Below are positions 1 to 13,100 of a DNA stretch of 64,000 bases, one piece after another; the stretch's first letter is position 1, and every line of letters starts with the position of its first letter. The notes beneath the pieces were generated by a model that saw nothing but the letters and a program-made list of their open reading frames with translations, did not search any database and was not told where the DNA came from. The stretch covers positions 12,870,501 to 12,934,500 of the forward strand of contig JALJCS010000012.1 in assembly GCA_023055355.1 (NCBI GenBank). Direction: 5' to 3'. The position numbers were made by a program, and so were the translations under genes. The stretch is from Agelaius tricolor (Eukaryota > Chordata > Aves > Passeriformes > Icteridae).

Positions 1-3000
1 TGCTGCCTTGTGAGCAATAATATTAACAATAAAGTAGTATAGCTGCAGATGTAGCCCTGAGTATATAAAATTTTACAGCAGCCTTTTCCATTGCAATATT
101 AAGGGTCAAACTGCTGTTGTGGCAGGCAAATACAACAATGCAGAACTGCAGGAATCCTTACATCCTCTATGAACAGATTAAAAATCAAGTGAGCTTTTTT
201 AATTAGGAAAACATGTCTAGCTGAATTGCCAGATACAATGTGTGCACATGTAGGTTGTACATTATAGAAAGAGAAAACAATGCACTTGTTCATGCCAGGG
301 AATGTGTCAAAAAGCCATGTGGCATTTGGGTAGCTATATTGCTTTAGCTTTGCCTAATAAAATAATATTCCTTTACTTGTTTTTGTTTTATTATCATAAT
401 GCATGTTAGTGACATGAAGTCACTCCTTCACAGAAAACACTCCTGAAATTTGTCTGTTGTCCCAGTGAAGGAAAGAATGAAATCTCTTTATTTTGAATTC
501 AGTGTTTAACATTCTACTTTGTTCACAGTATTTTTAAGCAGCCTATTTTTGTTGTTTTGGTTGGTATATTGACTAGCTTGAAGGTTTAATATGCTCCCAT
601 GCACTTTTTATGACTTAGTCATTAGGAAAAACCTGCTTCTCAATCCCTGTTACTTGATGCAAGTTTATTGTTTTCTAAAGTCTAGCTTGATTACAAGAAA
701 TTGAAATGCCTTGCCTACAAGCCAGTGCAAATGTAGTTTTGCAATCATTTAGAGGCTATAGAAAATATCTTATCTGAATCAGGTTCTTGAAATTTAAGCA
801 ATAAAATTTGGCAGGTTTAGTTCTGAGCCCATCAGTTGTTGAGCAGTGTTGATTTTAAGGGGATTCTCCTCATTCTTGCCCCTCCCTCTGTCTCAGTGTG
901 TGCTTGTCTAATTCTCCTGCTTTTGAAGCAATTGACTCATTTAAACTGAAGTCTAACAGATCTTTGTGCAAGCTATTTCTACAAATTTAAGGAAATATAC
1001 AGCCAGTTAGAAGAGGGAGAGGTAGTGTACCTTCTCAAACATTTGCTGTGCTGTAGGGAAGAAAAAGTAATTTTTTCTTCTATGCAATGTAAAAATAACA
1101 GGTCCTATTTTCACATCCATCTGACCCAAATAACAGGGTCAGGCAAATTCTCTGAATTCAATTCCCATGCAGGTTTTCCAGAATCACAGCTGCTTGGGGC
1201 TGGAATGAAATGGAAATTGCCAAGGCTGCTGTTCTGATCACAACACTTATTTAAATCAAGAAGAATGTTTTCCTGGGGCTTCCTTATATTCCAGAAAAAT
1301 TCCATGAACACTCCTTAGAAAAAAAACCTTTCTATTCCTCCCTAGGAAGTGGAAATTTATCTACTAGATGCTGTCTCTTGTTCTCCTGATGAAACAAAAG
1401 CCAAAGAAAACAAAATGTCAGCAGGTGAAATGGAAAATGTAGTGCAATGAAGATTTCAATGCATTCTTATTCAAGGAGTTGTGCAAGAAATCACCCAGTA
1501 TCCTGAGAATAGAGGAAAACATGATGGTAAATCACAAATGTGTGTGACAGGTACTATTTCAACCCGAAATACTTTCAGGTTGACTTGTTCTCCTTGAGTG
1601 AAACAACTTATTGCACAGAGAAGGAGGTTTTGCATCACTTTATGTGGCACATTTTCCTTCTTTCTTAAATTCCACTATTCTACTAAAGTGAGAATTTTGG
1701 TGTCAAGGAGGCAGGTAAGCCTTAGCAGGAGGCTGGAGGCCTAAATCATTTTTTGTTTCCAACATTGTAAAACTGAAATTACTTGACTAGAAAAAGTCAT
1801 ATCAGAATAAATAAATTTCATGAATAGGGAAGCCTGCTTACAAATTTAGTGCAATTGAAAGAGAATAATTTATATTATTATTATAATTGTACTTGTCTAA
1901 GCCAAATTCTCAAGTACAAAAAAAATTCAGGGTTTTTTGTTTCCAGGCTCTTGTACATTTTTTGGGAAAGTGTTGAGCAATGCCAAAGCTGGCTGTGGGA
2001 AGAGGGAAGACACAGAATATTGTTTCACTAAAACAAAGAAACAAGAAAAAAAAAAAAGAGAAATAAACATTTTAAGTAATGCTAAAAGCAGAAAGCCATA
2101 GAGGGTTCTGGTTGTGGACTACAAGGTGTAAGACAGACTTACATAGGTTGAGCTGGTTGACAACAAACTTAAAAGTTGACCATAAATGTTTCTGCTCACG
2201 TGTGTTAGTGCTCCCTTTGCAGGGGAGCAGAGGGATGCTTGTGATTAGCTAGAAGGCTGTTTAAAGCAATGTTAGAAACAGGAGTAAAGAAGAAGTCACT
2301 GGAGTTCTACATTTGAAGTTTCTCTAAGCAATTATTCATGTGCCAACTTCCTAATGAAAAATTTCCTGTGTTTCTGCTGTGATCAAACTGAATGTCTGAA
2401 GTTAAACCCTATTCTTCAAATGTCAGCCCAGTTCCTTGTTTGGCAAATCCAAAATATGTGTGGATATCAAAGAAGTACTGTGGCTTTTTTAGGGCTTGAC
2501 AGAAAATTTGAAAGAAACAATTTGGTCATCTACACCCCGTGACACATTCTGACTTCATCCGTTTTGTGGATAAAAAGTGACAATGGAAATTTATTAGTTA
2601 CAACACCAGGTCAGTCAAAGATCATGGAAAAAAAATCAAAAATAGGAAGAGAATTTCTTCTCAGATGGATATTTTTATACTCCATGGCAGAATCTAGTTA
2701 AAGATCTGAGGAACAGAGTTCCTGTAAATGGGAAAGGTCATCTTCTGTGCATTATTTACATCCATCACAAACCAACCTTAGACTTCTGCTGAAAGGTTCT
2801 ATGCTCAGGCTTGATTGCAGTTTAAAATTGCAGCTTTTTTACTCACTTTTGCTTTGCTCATGTTTCATCTAGAGATGGAAAATCTGTGACAAAGAACAGG
2901 TAAGGAGACGAAATGGGCAGTGAAAAGGTAAAAGAATCTAGGCAAAGGAGCAGATATGCTGCAATATTGCAAAAGTGAGCACCTGTTTCCTTGAGGCTTC

Positions 3001-3855
3001 ACCCAACAACCAGAGCTACTAACAATATTCATGTGTAAAGAAGAATGTATGAATGGCTTCTCATGTTTTTAAAAGTGTAACACATACTTTCTTTAATTAC
3101 CAGAAGTACTACTGCTAAGTGAAAGAACACCAAAAGAAACGTTTTTCTCTTTTCATGCAATATGTGAAGTTGTTTTCTTTTTAAACTTGTGTAACAGTGC
3201 ATATCAAATACTGAACCAAAACTGAACAAGCCAATGGATTTTTCCAAAAATTAAGGACAAGCACCACTAGTTCTTGCTGTTCAAAGCATTTAGAGTTTCA
3301 TTAGCAGATGTGCTACTAAAAATTGTAGTGGGTGTACTCTGAGTTTGGAGAGGAATTTATGTTCCCATAAATTCCTTATCTGGTTCTTCTATTCCCTGTT
3401 CAATGACATCACTATTTGAATATCAAATCAATAGCAGCAGTAATTTTTCCTTTAGTTTTCTTTCCATGTTCGCGGGTTGGAGAATACACAACAATACCTT
3501 TAAGGTTTGGGTTGTTTTTTTCCCCTAAACAGGTGTGCTCTGATATCCTCTCTTTCCTCCAGCCAGGGGGATTAGTGCTGGACTGTGGTGACAGAAGTCC
3601 AGCAGCTTTACCCCTGGGATAGAGCCACTGGGGCTGATAAACAGAACTGCCTTGAGTGGCATCCAGGGGCTCTGAGCTGACACAGCACAGCCCCAGCATC
3701 ACTGGAATTCCAGGCCCCCTGCAAGGTGAACTGCGCTAAAGCAGCAAAAACCTCAGGCAGTGTTCTTGGTAGCCTTCCATGAACACTGTACTGTTATTTT
3801 CCATGCAGAAATCCTCCTTTCAATAGCTGAGGGTTCCTTCCCTTCTGTCTTGTTT
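1..3855. other. AT-rich unique non-coding DNA
   Basis: This stretch is AT-rich single-copy-looking sequence with no recognisable gene, RNA or transposon. Open frames are all under about 100 codons, occur on both strands and show no familiar domain. A short interval at 2873-2899 is flanked by a good acceptor and a strong donor and is listed separately as a weak microexon candidate. The patch around 3540-3720 is somewhat richer in GC but shows no CpG clustering. Confidence 0.6.
2873..2899 (+). other. Candidate 27-nt microexon (weak)
   Basis: A long T-rich tract ending in AG at 2871-2872 is followed by 27 bases and then a near-consensus donor, CAG followed by GTAAGG. The 27 bases are a multiple of three and contain no stop in the first frame (R W K I C D K E Q). 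Microexons of this size are common in vertebrate neuronal genes. However, such signals arise often by chance in 64 kb of AT-rich DNA, and no partner exon was found. I cannot name a gene. Confidence 0.1.
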
Positions 3856-4112
3856 TTGGTTTGTGTTTTTTTGGTTTTTTGGGTTTGTTTTTTTTTTTTT
3901 TGAATTGTTGTTTTTTTGTTTTGGGAGGGTTTTTTTGTTGTTGTTTTTGTGTGTTTGTGGTTTTTTGGCTACTTGGGATTTTTGTTTTGTTTCTTTTGGG
4001 GTTTTTTGGGGGAGTTTTGTTATGTTTTGTTTGGGGTTTTGTTTGTTTTTGTTGGGTTGTTTTATTTTGGTTTTTGGGTTTTATTTTGTTTTTTGGGTTT
4101 TATTTGATGTTG
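3856..4112 (+). repeat. T/G-rich low-complexity tract with G-runs
   Basis: About 250 bases of the plus strand consist almost wholly of T and G, with repeated runs of three to five G separated by T stretches and very few A or C. It looks like a degenerate (T3-6 G1-4)n simple repeat. All three plus-strand frames are open because stop codons need A, so the 60-90 codon phenylalanine- and glycine-rich frames here are composition artefacts. The G-runs give it potential to form a G-quadruplex on the plus strand. Confidence 0.85.
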
Positions 4113-4115
4113 TTT

Positions 4116-7100
4116 TGACAGGTAGCCTCAACCCATAAGATAAGTCTCACTAGAGAACCTCATTAGGTAGAGTTTTATTAGTAAAAAATAATCACATAAA
4201 ACCCATTATTTTCCTGCTGGGGTCTTGAGAGAAAATGCAGTGGAATGGGAATAGGTAGAATTTGCTTATCAAACCATTTAAGAGCACCATATAGTTGTAA
4301 ATAATGCATTAGATAATTCTTAGAAATGTAGATTCAAGTTCCAGAGAGTAAAAAAGCCAACAAAAACCATGCCACAGAAACCTAACCATATTTCTGTGAA
4401 TTCCAGCTAGAGGAAAACTAATTGTGTTTGTTTTTATAGAAAATATCAAAAAATTATGGGGAGAGAAAAATTTATGTGGGAATAACAAGTTGTACAATGA
4501 ATGGAACAATTCCATTTTAGAAATGGATTATTTTTTAGTCCATTAACTAAAAAAAACACTTTATATTGTTTTTTGTTGAAATACTATTAGAATAATTTTG
4601 AAGCTCTTAGGTTCAAGAGGTATTTTTTGGTCTGGATTACTAAAGGACAGAAGGTGTAATGAAGTGATTCAGCTAGCAGCTGACTTGGTGAAATAAGAAA
4701 TGTTAGTTTAGACCCCAGTTTGTGGTTGTTTGTTTTCTTGTTTTCCCCTCAGGAAGAAGCTTGAACCTTTAATTCTGTAGCATTTCTAATTTTCCCAGAA
4801 GTTCACAGTAAAGCATAAGGCAACTTTGCCCTATTTTACCTTGGCATTTTTAATGCAATTTTTGTTCTTTTCATTGCAAGCCAAAATTCAACCCAAAACT
4901 CAGCAGTAGATTTTAACTATACAAAATTCATTTTGAGCTTGCAACAAAAGCTCTCATTGGTGTCACCAAAGAAAGGTTATGTCTTCCTCTTTTATCTAAA
5001 GCCTGGTTTAATTTGTTGAGTTTTGCTAAGTTTGTGGTTTAGTCACTCAGCTGAACTCCTGCTGTTACTAATGAATATTTTTCACAAAATTGTTGTCTGG
5101 GAGAAGATGAATTATCTGCACTTTATAGGCTGGAACAAGGCACATCAGGAACAGCAAATATTTTTATGGGTCTGGGTCTGTGTTCAGTGTTTGTGAACAG
5201 CACCTCCTGTAGCTGAGCCAAAGGCCTGTGCACAAAAGGCTTGTGTTGAGGTGCCATCCGTGCACTAACAGAAGGAGTACAAGGAAACTTTAAATTCAGT
5301 GAACCAGACTGGAGACTGGCTTTGTGTGGTGCTCTATGATACAAACTGCAATGGAGTCTGATTCCAGGGTGCACTTTCAGCAAGGCATCTCCACTGGCAG
5401 GATTGTGTTTTCCAAAACAACAAGGCCTTGGCATAACCTTTCTCTTATCTCCTGTACTCTCCATCTTGATTTGCACAAGCCAAACAACAATTCCACCAAA
5501 TAGAAGAATAGTACCTTCAAATATTTTGAATTCAAAGATTCTTATGGGTGCCTGAGGGTTCCTGAAAATGCTCTTTTTGCAGAATATGAGCTTGAAAACA
5601 AAGCTGCAGAGTGGAAACATGTCTTTGACTACCCTTCATACCTGTACACAGAGTCATTTCCACATTCCTAAGGTCAGTACATCTCCTTTATTTGCATTTG
5701 ATTACATGTGAAGTGCACATTCAGGAAAAAAAGCTTGTAGACTGAATTTTGAAGCTGGCTTGATGCTGCCTGTTATACCCATTATTTGGTGAATCCAGAA
5801 TATAGAGTGTGTAGAATATAGACATCATAGAATTAAATTCTTGCTCTTTGTTTAACTTGGGACTCCTGCTTTACTAAAAACTTAGCTGTGAAAATTCTAA
5901 CTAGGTGAAATCATTCAGGCAAACAAAGCCCCAGCCAGATACATTCACTTGGAAGCAATATACTTTTTTCATGAGAACTCTAGGAGCTCAAGTGGGAAAT
6001 ACTGACTCATTCTGCAGAAACTTGAGCCCAGTTCTTACCACATTCCTAACCTAACTCTGCAGATTCACCAGTTCAGCTGCATTTCACATAGGCAGCTGAA
6101 TGCCTAAGCATTTCTTTGGAATTGTATTTTTTATTGAATGTCATCAGCTGAGAGCTGATTTGTTTGAGCCTGGACTTCTACTGAATGTGAACCTTGCCCT
6201 CCAGTTTTTTTAATTCTTCATTTTCAAAAGCCTTTATCCTGTTCATGAACTCTGTGGTTTAAATGCAAGTTGTTTGCATCATTATTTCTAGATGAATGAT
6301 TCACTAGTTGAAAAGTAACAGAGGGGAAAGAAAAAAAAAACAACCCAGTAAAAATGACAACCAAGCTTAAGGGATTTCAACAGAAAAGCAATAACCTGGA
6401 TCCCTCTAGAGGCCATTTGTGTAATATTTGGTAGGGAAAAAGATTTGAACTTGCCTCCCAATTCACTGTCTACAAATAAAGGAAGCTTATCTATCTCATG
6501 TTTTTGCTTATTATCTTGCCAGCATGCTTCTGTCTGTGGAGAAAGCTGCAGAATTATTGTACTTTCTCTCCTTCAAACGAGTTCTTCCTTAGAACTGAGC
6601 AATGCAGCAGGAGTTTCTGCATGCACTGATTCGGTCTTAAATTAACTCCTAAAGGCATGTTTCCTTGAAAACTCTTTTTAGAAAGCAAGTGTTTTATGTC
6701 AGAAGCCACTTGAGGCACCAGAAATTTGGGTTTCCATTTGTGCTAGAATTGCCAAACAACAGGGATACCACTCCCTTCCCCCTGTGTGCATTGATTCTGA
6801 TCTGAGGCATAGTGAGAATGTGAAAAGTCAAATCTTAAATCCTCTGAGAGACAAGACAGGCCATGATGGTGGAGACCTGCAGGCAGTCCCCCAAAGGGGC
6901 TCCTTGGGAAGGAGCAGTGCCCAGCACAGCAGGGCAGGAGCAGAGATTGCAGAACCCTTCCCACTGCTGCTGGTGTACAAACATCTCCACATTGAAGGTT
7001 TCCTGGCACTGAGAGCACTGCTGCTCCAATGTCTCAGTCAGGATTATCTGCTTGTTGGGATGTGTGCATGGAGTTAAAGGACAGAGATTCCACTGCTGTG

Positions 7101-7138
7101 GAAGTATTGGCAATGTGTCACAATCTGTCCTTCACTAA
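4116..7138. other. Unique non-coding DNA
   Basis: No gene, RNA or recognisable transposon is seen. The longest frame, 165 codons on the minus strand at 5123-5620, has no domain, no convincing flanking splice sites and a composition like its surroundings, so I treat it as chance. A GC-richer patch lies near 6840-6960. Confidence 0.6.
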
Positions 7139-7197
7139 TTGACTGAAAAATTGACTGAAAAACCTTGCCACAAAAAAAAAAAAAAAAAAAAAAAAAA
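7139..7197. repeat. 12-bp tandem duplication followed by A26 tract
   Basis: The 12-bp unit TTGACTGAAAAA occurs twice head to tail at 7139-7150 and 7151-7162. Ten bases later comes an uninterrupted run of 26 A residues (7172-7197), followed by A/C-rich sequence. A long A run can be the tail of a retroposed sequence, but nothing upstream is recognisable as a retrogene or SINE body. It may equally be a simple A-rich microsatellite. Confidence 0.8.
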
Positions 7198-10100
7198 GAA
7201 AAACCCACAAAAAACCCCTCAAATCAATTTAGATGGCTAACTGAAAAAAAATCAGAGTGTCTTCCTAGCAATCTTGGTCAAATCCACCACAGAAACCTTG
7301 CTGCCAAGGTTTTTGTATTTACTTTTTGTAATTTGAGTTGATGGTATGTAAATACTTTGCAATCAAAATGCCCTTTATAATATTTTGGGTCATCTCTGGT
7401 CCTTGTTCTGTTTCTCCTGAACATTTTTCATTCTTATCTCCTTTCTAGAAAAGTGCTATAGGCCCCTGTCACTGTGTTATTCCACGGGATCTACCAGCTA
7501 TTTGAAAAGCAACTTAATTTTTTAAATTAAATTAATATGAAGACTAGTGTATATATATGTATATAATACATATATGTATACACTTCTGGCATACAGAAAA
7601 AATAGTTTTAGATCATTCATTTTGTGCAAAATAACCTTTTGTACACCGTGAAATGTAATTTTATCCACGCGAGTGAATGCTGATGAGGTGCTTTTGAAGA
7701 ACTGTGAGCAAAAATTACCAGCCATATTCAACTTTGCTGTAAAGGTGAAAAGAATAATGTTATAATGAATGATAAAGATGTGGGAGAATACTCAGAAAGG
7801 CCATTTAAAAAAAAAATTATAGAGAGCAGCATCTTTTTATGCAGCATTATGCTACCTTCAGAAAAAAACCCTGTAACTTGTGTATATTAACACTAAAATA
7901 TAGCAAAGCATAGGGAGATTATGAATAATCTGAGTTAATTTTCTCACCACAAAATGTCAGTGTACCAGACTGGAATGGTCTGGGGTTCCCAGAAAGAACT
8001 GGTGTTGTCAAAGCCTCCCTTCCTCACTTTTGTTCTGAGCTCAGCCAAGAGCTGTTGATGGGAGGACTCTGGTCTGGGATCATTCTTCAGCTTTTTCTCC
8101 ACCTTGCCTAAGAACCACTTTGCATTTTGTCCCTGTACCTGTTCAAAGTTTCAGTGCAGACCGGGAAGTATATGTGAAAGTACACAAGCTGTCACTGAGT
8201 ACACTGGAACAATAGAATTCTTTTATTCTGGCTTGATGGGCTGGGCAATTGATTTATGGCTGTTTATTTCTGCTGTGGTTAATGAAGTGGGAAGAAATAA
8301 CTCGGGGCTGCATCTGCCAGCAAGTGGAGCTCTTTGCTAGCCTAGGGAGGTGTGTCCTCACCAGGAGCCTTCCTCCATCCCAGACTGAAGCTACTGGAGA
8401 GCTGGAATTCAGTTTTGTTCTGGCCCTTTTGCAACTTTCACATCATGTTGCAGTTCTGTTGGTTTGTAAAACAAGGGGATGATGGCTAAAAACAGGCAAT
8501 TTATAATTCCATTCAGATTTTATGGCTTTTTGATTTGACAGCCAGATACTGTATTTATTCCCCTCACCCTTTGAAAGGAAGATTTTAGCATTTCTTTTTT
8601 AGTTTATGTATTTGTAAGGAATATTTCCCAGTAACTTTAGTAAAATTGTACATTTTGCCATACAGGAATATGGGGGATGCAGGGGACAGTTTTCCTGCAC
8701 TTTTCACACTCTGGGCTCAGTGCCCACTGGTGAATGTTTACAGGAACAGTTCCTTAGAGCAGGATGTCACCCCAGCTGTTCCATGATCTACCTTGTGGTT
8801 TCATCAATGGTTTAAAGTGTAGGGCACTGAAGGATCTTTCAGTGAGAGCCACTGTTCCAAGAATAAACTTTATTTTAAATTCCCCTTCTTTTCTACTACA
8901 AACTGTCTTGATTAGGAAGGATTTTTAACTAAAATATATAATTTTCCAGTCACATAAAGGAACGCACCAAGAAAATGTCACTCAATCAAGATGAGATGTC
9001 AGGATTAGTTTTCTAACTCAAACTGTGAAATGAATCCTCAATGAAATCCAGATTGAACATAGCATTTGCCTGCTAATGCTAGAGGTACTCTTCTTTATGT
9101 ACTTTATTAATGTTGAAGTCTCATTTATTTATGCTGGTGTGTGGTTTACTTGGTATGTTATTCCATGTATGCTGGCAGTGTTTTACCCTAATCATTCTAC
9201 ACATCCACTGGTTAGTGCTAAGTCATCCAGCTTTCTGCAGGTGGCTCATTTTGTGCATAAACTTATGCTCTGAAGTGCTCATGCTTGTTCCCTCAGAGCC
9301 CTCCAATGTTCTTACTCCCCCATGGTCAGAATGTTGTTGCCATACTTAGAGAAAAGCAAGCGTGTTTTGGCAGGAAAATTATTATTATTTTAGGTGTGTA
9401 ACTCTAATTTAATAAGACAGAAAGAGGAAGGTGCATGCTCTCCTCACACATCCCCACGTGCTCAGCAGGGAACTGGCTCTTTCCTCCTGCTGTGCTGAGG
9501 GTGAGTAAAGCAGAGAGAATTCCCCACCACCCTGAGATGGCTCCTGCTCACCACAAGGCTTCAAACTGAAGCTGGAGGGGAAGGGAGGTTGGATTTCTGG
9601 GAAGGTTTCAAAGAGTTGAGCTCCTTTTCTCAGTGCTTCTGAGGAATAGCAATCAGTAAATTAGCAATGTTAGTCATGCTAGTAACAAAAAAATCCAAGA
9701 AAGTAGAATTTACATCCCCAGTGTATGGGTGGAGGCACAGACTGGGAGATGGGTTAAGTGAATTCCCACCTGCTGAAGCTGGAAATTGTGTCCAGCTCTC
9801 TTGTACTCAAATCCTACTCCATGAGGCCTCTCACTTTTGCTCCTTTTGAAAATAGTGATTTTATGAGCCATCATTAGCTTTTCTGTGCTTTCATTGCCAT
9901 GACAGAGTTCCCTGGAAATGCTTTGTAGCCTTCCATGCCTGGCCAGCTCTTTACAGCCCTGGACATATTGAAGCAGAGCTTTGAAGGAGACCTGCTTAGA
10001 CAAACTGTATGAACTCTGGAAACAATGGAAAGAGCTTCCAGCTTGGCTTCTCTGCCCCTGAAATCTCCTGGAGCTTCTTACCCTGAGCTGGCTCGGCAGC

Positions 10101-13100
10101 TTTTGAGAAAAGATGCTGCTCCCTCTATTCTTCCTGACCCATTGATTTCTGGAAGGAATTTTTTAAAAAGGAATTAAAAAAGCATGTAATCATAAAATGC
10201 AAATATTAAATAGCTACAATCCTCCCCTCGCAGAGGTCACTTCTTGAATGGGAAAGTAGAGAAAATCACTGTATCTAAGGAAAAAACTGCTCCCTAAGGA
10301 AGCACTGAGAAGAGATCTCTATAACTAAGCATGAAATGAAGGGGAAACAATCTCCATAAGATGAGAGTGGCTCCTGCCAGCTTTCCACAGTGCTCTCCCT
10401 CCCTGTAACCTGTTGTGTTTCCCAGCATCCACAGAAACCAAAGCTCAGCTGTGCTTTCCCTGAGGTCTGCAGGGGACTGGTTGTTTTTCAGAGCACAAAG
10501 ACCTAGTTCATTTAGCTTTTGGGGGCTGCCACTCATATATTCAGAAGAGAACACCTGTATATCTCTGCAGGATCACCTTGTTTCATTACTGCTGCAGCAC
10601 AGTGAGACTGCACCTCAGATCACTCCCAGGCAAATCTGGCTTTTGTTCCACATAAAAGTCAGGTCTCCCAGAAACCACAGCTCAGTTTAGGAACATACTC
10701 AGGGACTGTGGCCTCTTACAAAGCAAGGAAGGCAGAGAATAGTTCCACTAAATCAGAACAAAACAAACAAAAAACCTTTCTCTGCAAACCCAGTGCAATA
10801 AGCCTCAAGGCTTCAGTAACTTGTGCTCCTCTCAATTGTGTGTGACTTTGTTAGAGGATCATTAGTTAAGGCTAATGAGGGCTTGCCTACACACTCTCAT
10901 CTCCATAACTTACACACCAGCACTTGTCTCAGAGCATTACAGTGACATTCCATCAGCCAACAGAGCCAACTGTGATGTGTTAGACTGCAAAACAAAAACA
11001 ATGTGGAGTTAGGATGGATATGGGGAGGTGAAAATTGTTGGACTCTGATCTCTTGTATTTCCTTCTGAGAGGATTCTGCTCAAATCAAGACCCCTCTAAA
11101 CTCTTTGCTGTGTCTTTGTATTCAAAACTACCATGCAGAGCAGGCTGGATTTTGTGGCTGGGTGTTAACATTCTCTGTCAATTCCCTTGAGCATTGAAGG
11201 AGTTGTCAAAACTATTTAAACTCAAGGTAAAGCACAAGTGACAAAGTCACACCCCTAAGTTCCAATAGGGAGAGGTGTAACATTAACTCCAATGGAAGAG
11301 GGCAGGGACTGTAAACTGAGGAAGTGCTTAAATGCTCTTATGGATCACTGCCTCCTTCTGCCCTGTTCTACATCAAACTGGAGCACTTGAATTGAACAGC
11401 AAAGACAGACAATGTAGCCATAATTCATGGCCAGACAGTGCAAATTTAACTAAGACACCCCCAGCTTTGAGTTGAGTCAGTGTTGGCAGCTTAAATTGAG
11501 CCAGGGATGATTTTGTAGCTTTGTCTGTGTGCTGCAGTCAGCCCTGGGGAGGGTCTCTCAGAGAGATTATTGGAATATGTTGATATGATAGGTTATTCAA
11601 AAGAGATCCTGGAGTAACTGGAGCCTCTCTGAGTTCTGGTGTTGCAGGAGAGGCAGTGAGGCTGGGGCACAGAAAGTGCTGGGAGGGTGGTCAGGAGCAG
11701 GGACTGATGCTGAAAGCCCTGACTGGCACCAGCATTCAAAAGCCTGCTCATAACTAACTCCCAACAGGAAGCTTCCCATGCCACAGGGCAAAGATCAACC
11801 TCAAGAAAAGTTTAAAGGACCAGAGATAAGAAAGTAATGAAATATTTTGTCACTTCTCTCGTGTTGTTCTGTAAATGATAGAGAAGTTGTATAAATGCAT
11901 TATTTTGCTAAGTATTTTGATGTTTTATAATTATTTTTTCAGATGAGGCTGTTTGATAGATGCAGTCTCTGGATGTGCTGCAATTGTTATCAAACAGAAA
12001 AAAGTCAATTCCTAAGTAAGGATTCTTTGGGCCATACAAACCACAGAAGTAAACGTTATTGGGGTCAACTTTGGTTGTCTTTTCAATGATGTTCATGCAG
12101 GGGCTTTGGGCAGGGGTTTATTTCAGAATCCTTTGTGAAAATAAAAAAGCAAACTCAAGAAAATAACAGGTTATATGGAAGTTCAATCACAAGGGAATAG
12201 CTAAAAGAGTTGAAGAGTTCTTTTAAGCTCTCCAAGATTATAGTGGAGTTATAAAGAGGAGGATTGGACTGACCTCAAATAGAGTAAGGTAAAACTCCTC
12301 AAGAACAAAAGTAATATTTTTCATCTTCAGAAAGCTGAATGTGCACATAGGACACTTCTGCTCTTTCTTTAAACATTGGTTATGAAAAAAACACATTCAT
12401 ATATAGACAGTATGAGATCTACTGATAAAATCAACAAAAGCAATTTGGCACCTATTGCAAAGAACAAGCCTGACATTCAAATGAATGCCCAGACAGTAGG
12501 TTGAAGAGAATAGGTAGATGCTTATATCCATTGCCTGCTGTTTTCCTTCTCCCCTGTCTTTTAGAGCAGTCAGAGTTGGAATAGAAGAGGAAAGATTTTC
12601 TTCTTTTGGAAATGACTAAAAAGTTAACTCTTTTCACTTTATGGAAATTAGGGATGCCATATCTTCTTTTATAGTTATCATCATCCATTTTTATTTTCAT
12701 CTCTAGTGCAATGCTTTGAGAATAGTTGGAATAAATAGAGTAAAACTTCAAGGAAAAGAAAAGGTCATTCTGTAGAAACAAATATCAAAAATAGGTCAGT
12801 AGCCTGTATCATAAACCCTTCTTTATGCTGCTCTGGTAGTGATAAAGGTTATTTGAGACCCAGAAGAATCCCAAAGGTTACCCCTTTGGAAAAATACCCA
12901 TCACCACTGGATCAATATTGTTCCACGGCATTGTGTGGAAACCAGATTATTCAAAAAATAATGGAGCATGGAAAGGAGGTGAGCAGCAACCTACAAAGCA
13001 TTGAGGACAAAGCTGGCCCTGCAGGCTCCAGGGCCAGCTGTGGAGGCTGTGGCACAGCAGCCTGGGCAGGCAGCTCTGAGCCCCTGCCTCCTGCTGGAGC

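Noticed and set aside
3861..4138. Phe/Gly/Cys-rich membrane-like frames
   Set aside because: They come from a T/G-only tract, in which stop codons cannot occur without A.
5123..5620. 165-codon minus-strand frame
   Set aside because: Longest frame outside repeats, but it has no recognisable domain, no coding-like composition and no second exon; this length is expected by chance in 64 kb.
7139..7197. Processed pseudogene or SINE ending in the A26 tract
   Set aside because: No recognisable body upstream and no target-site duplication seen.
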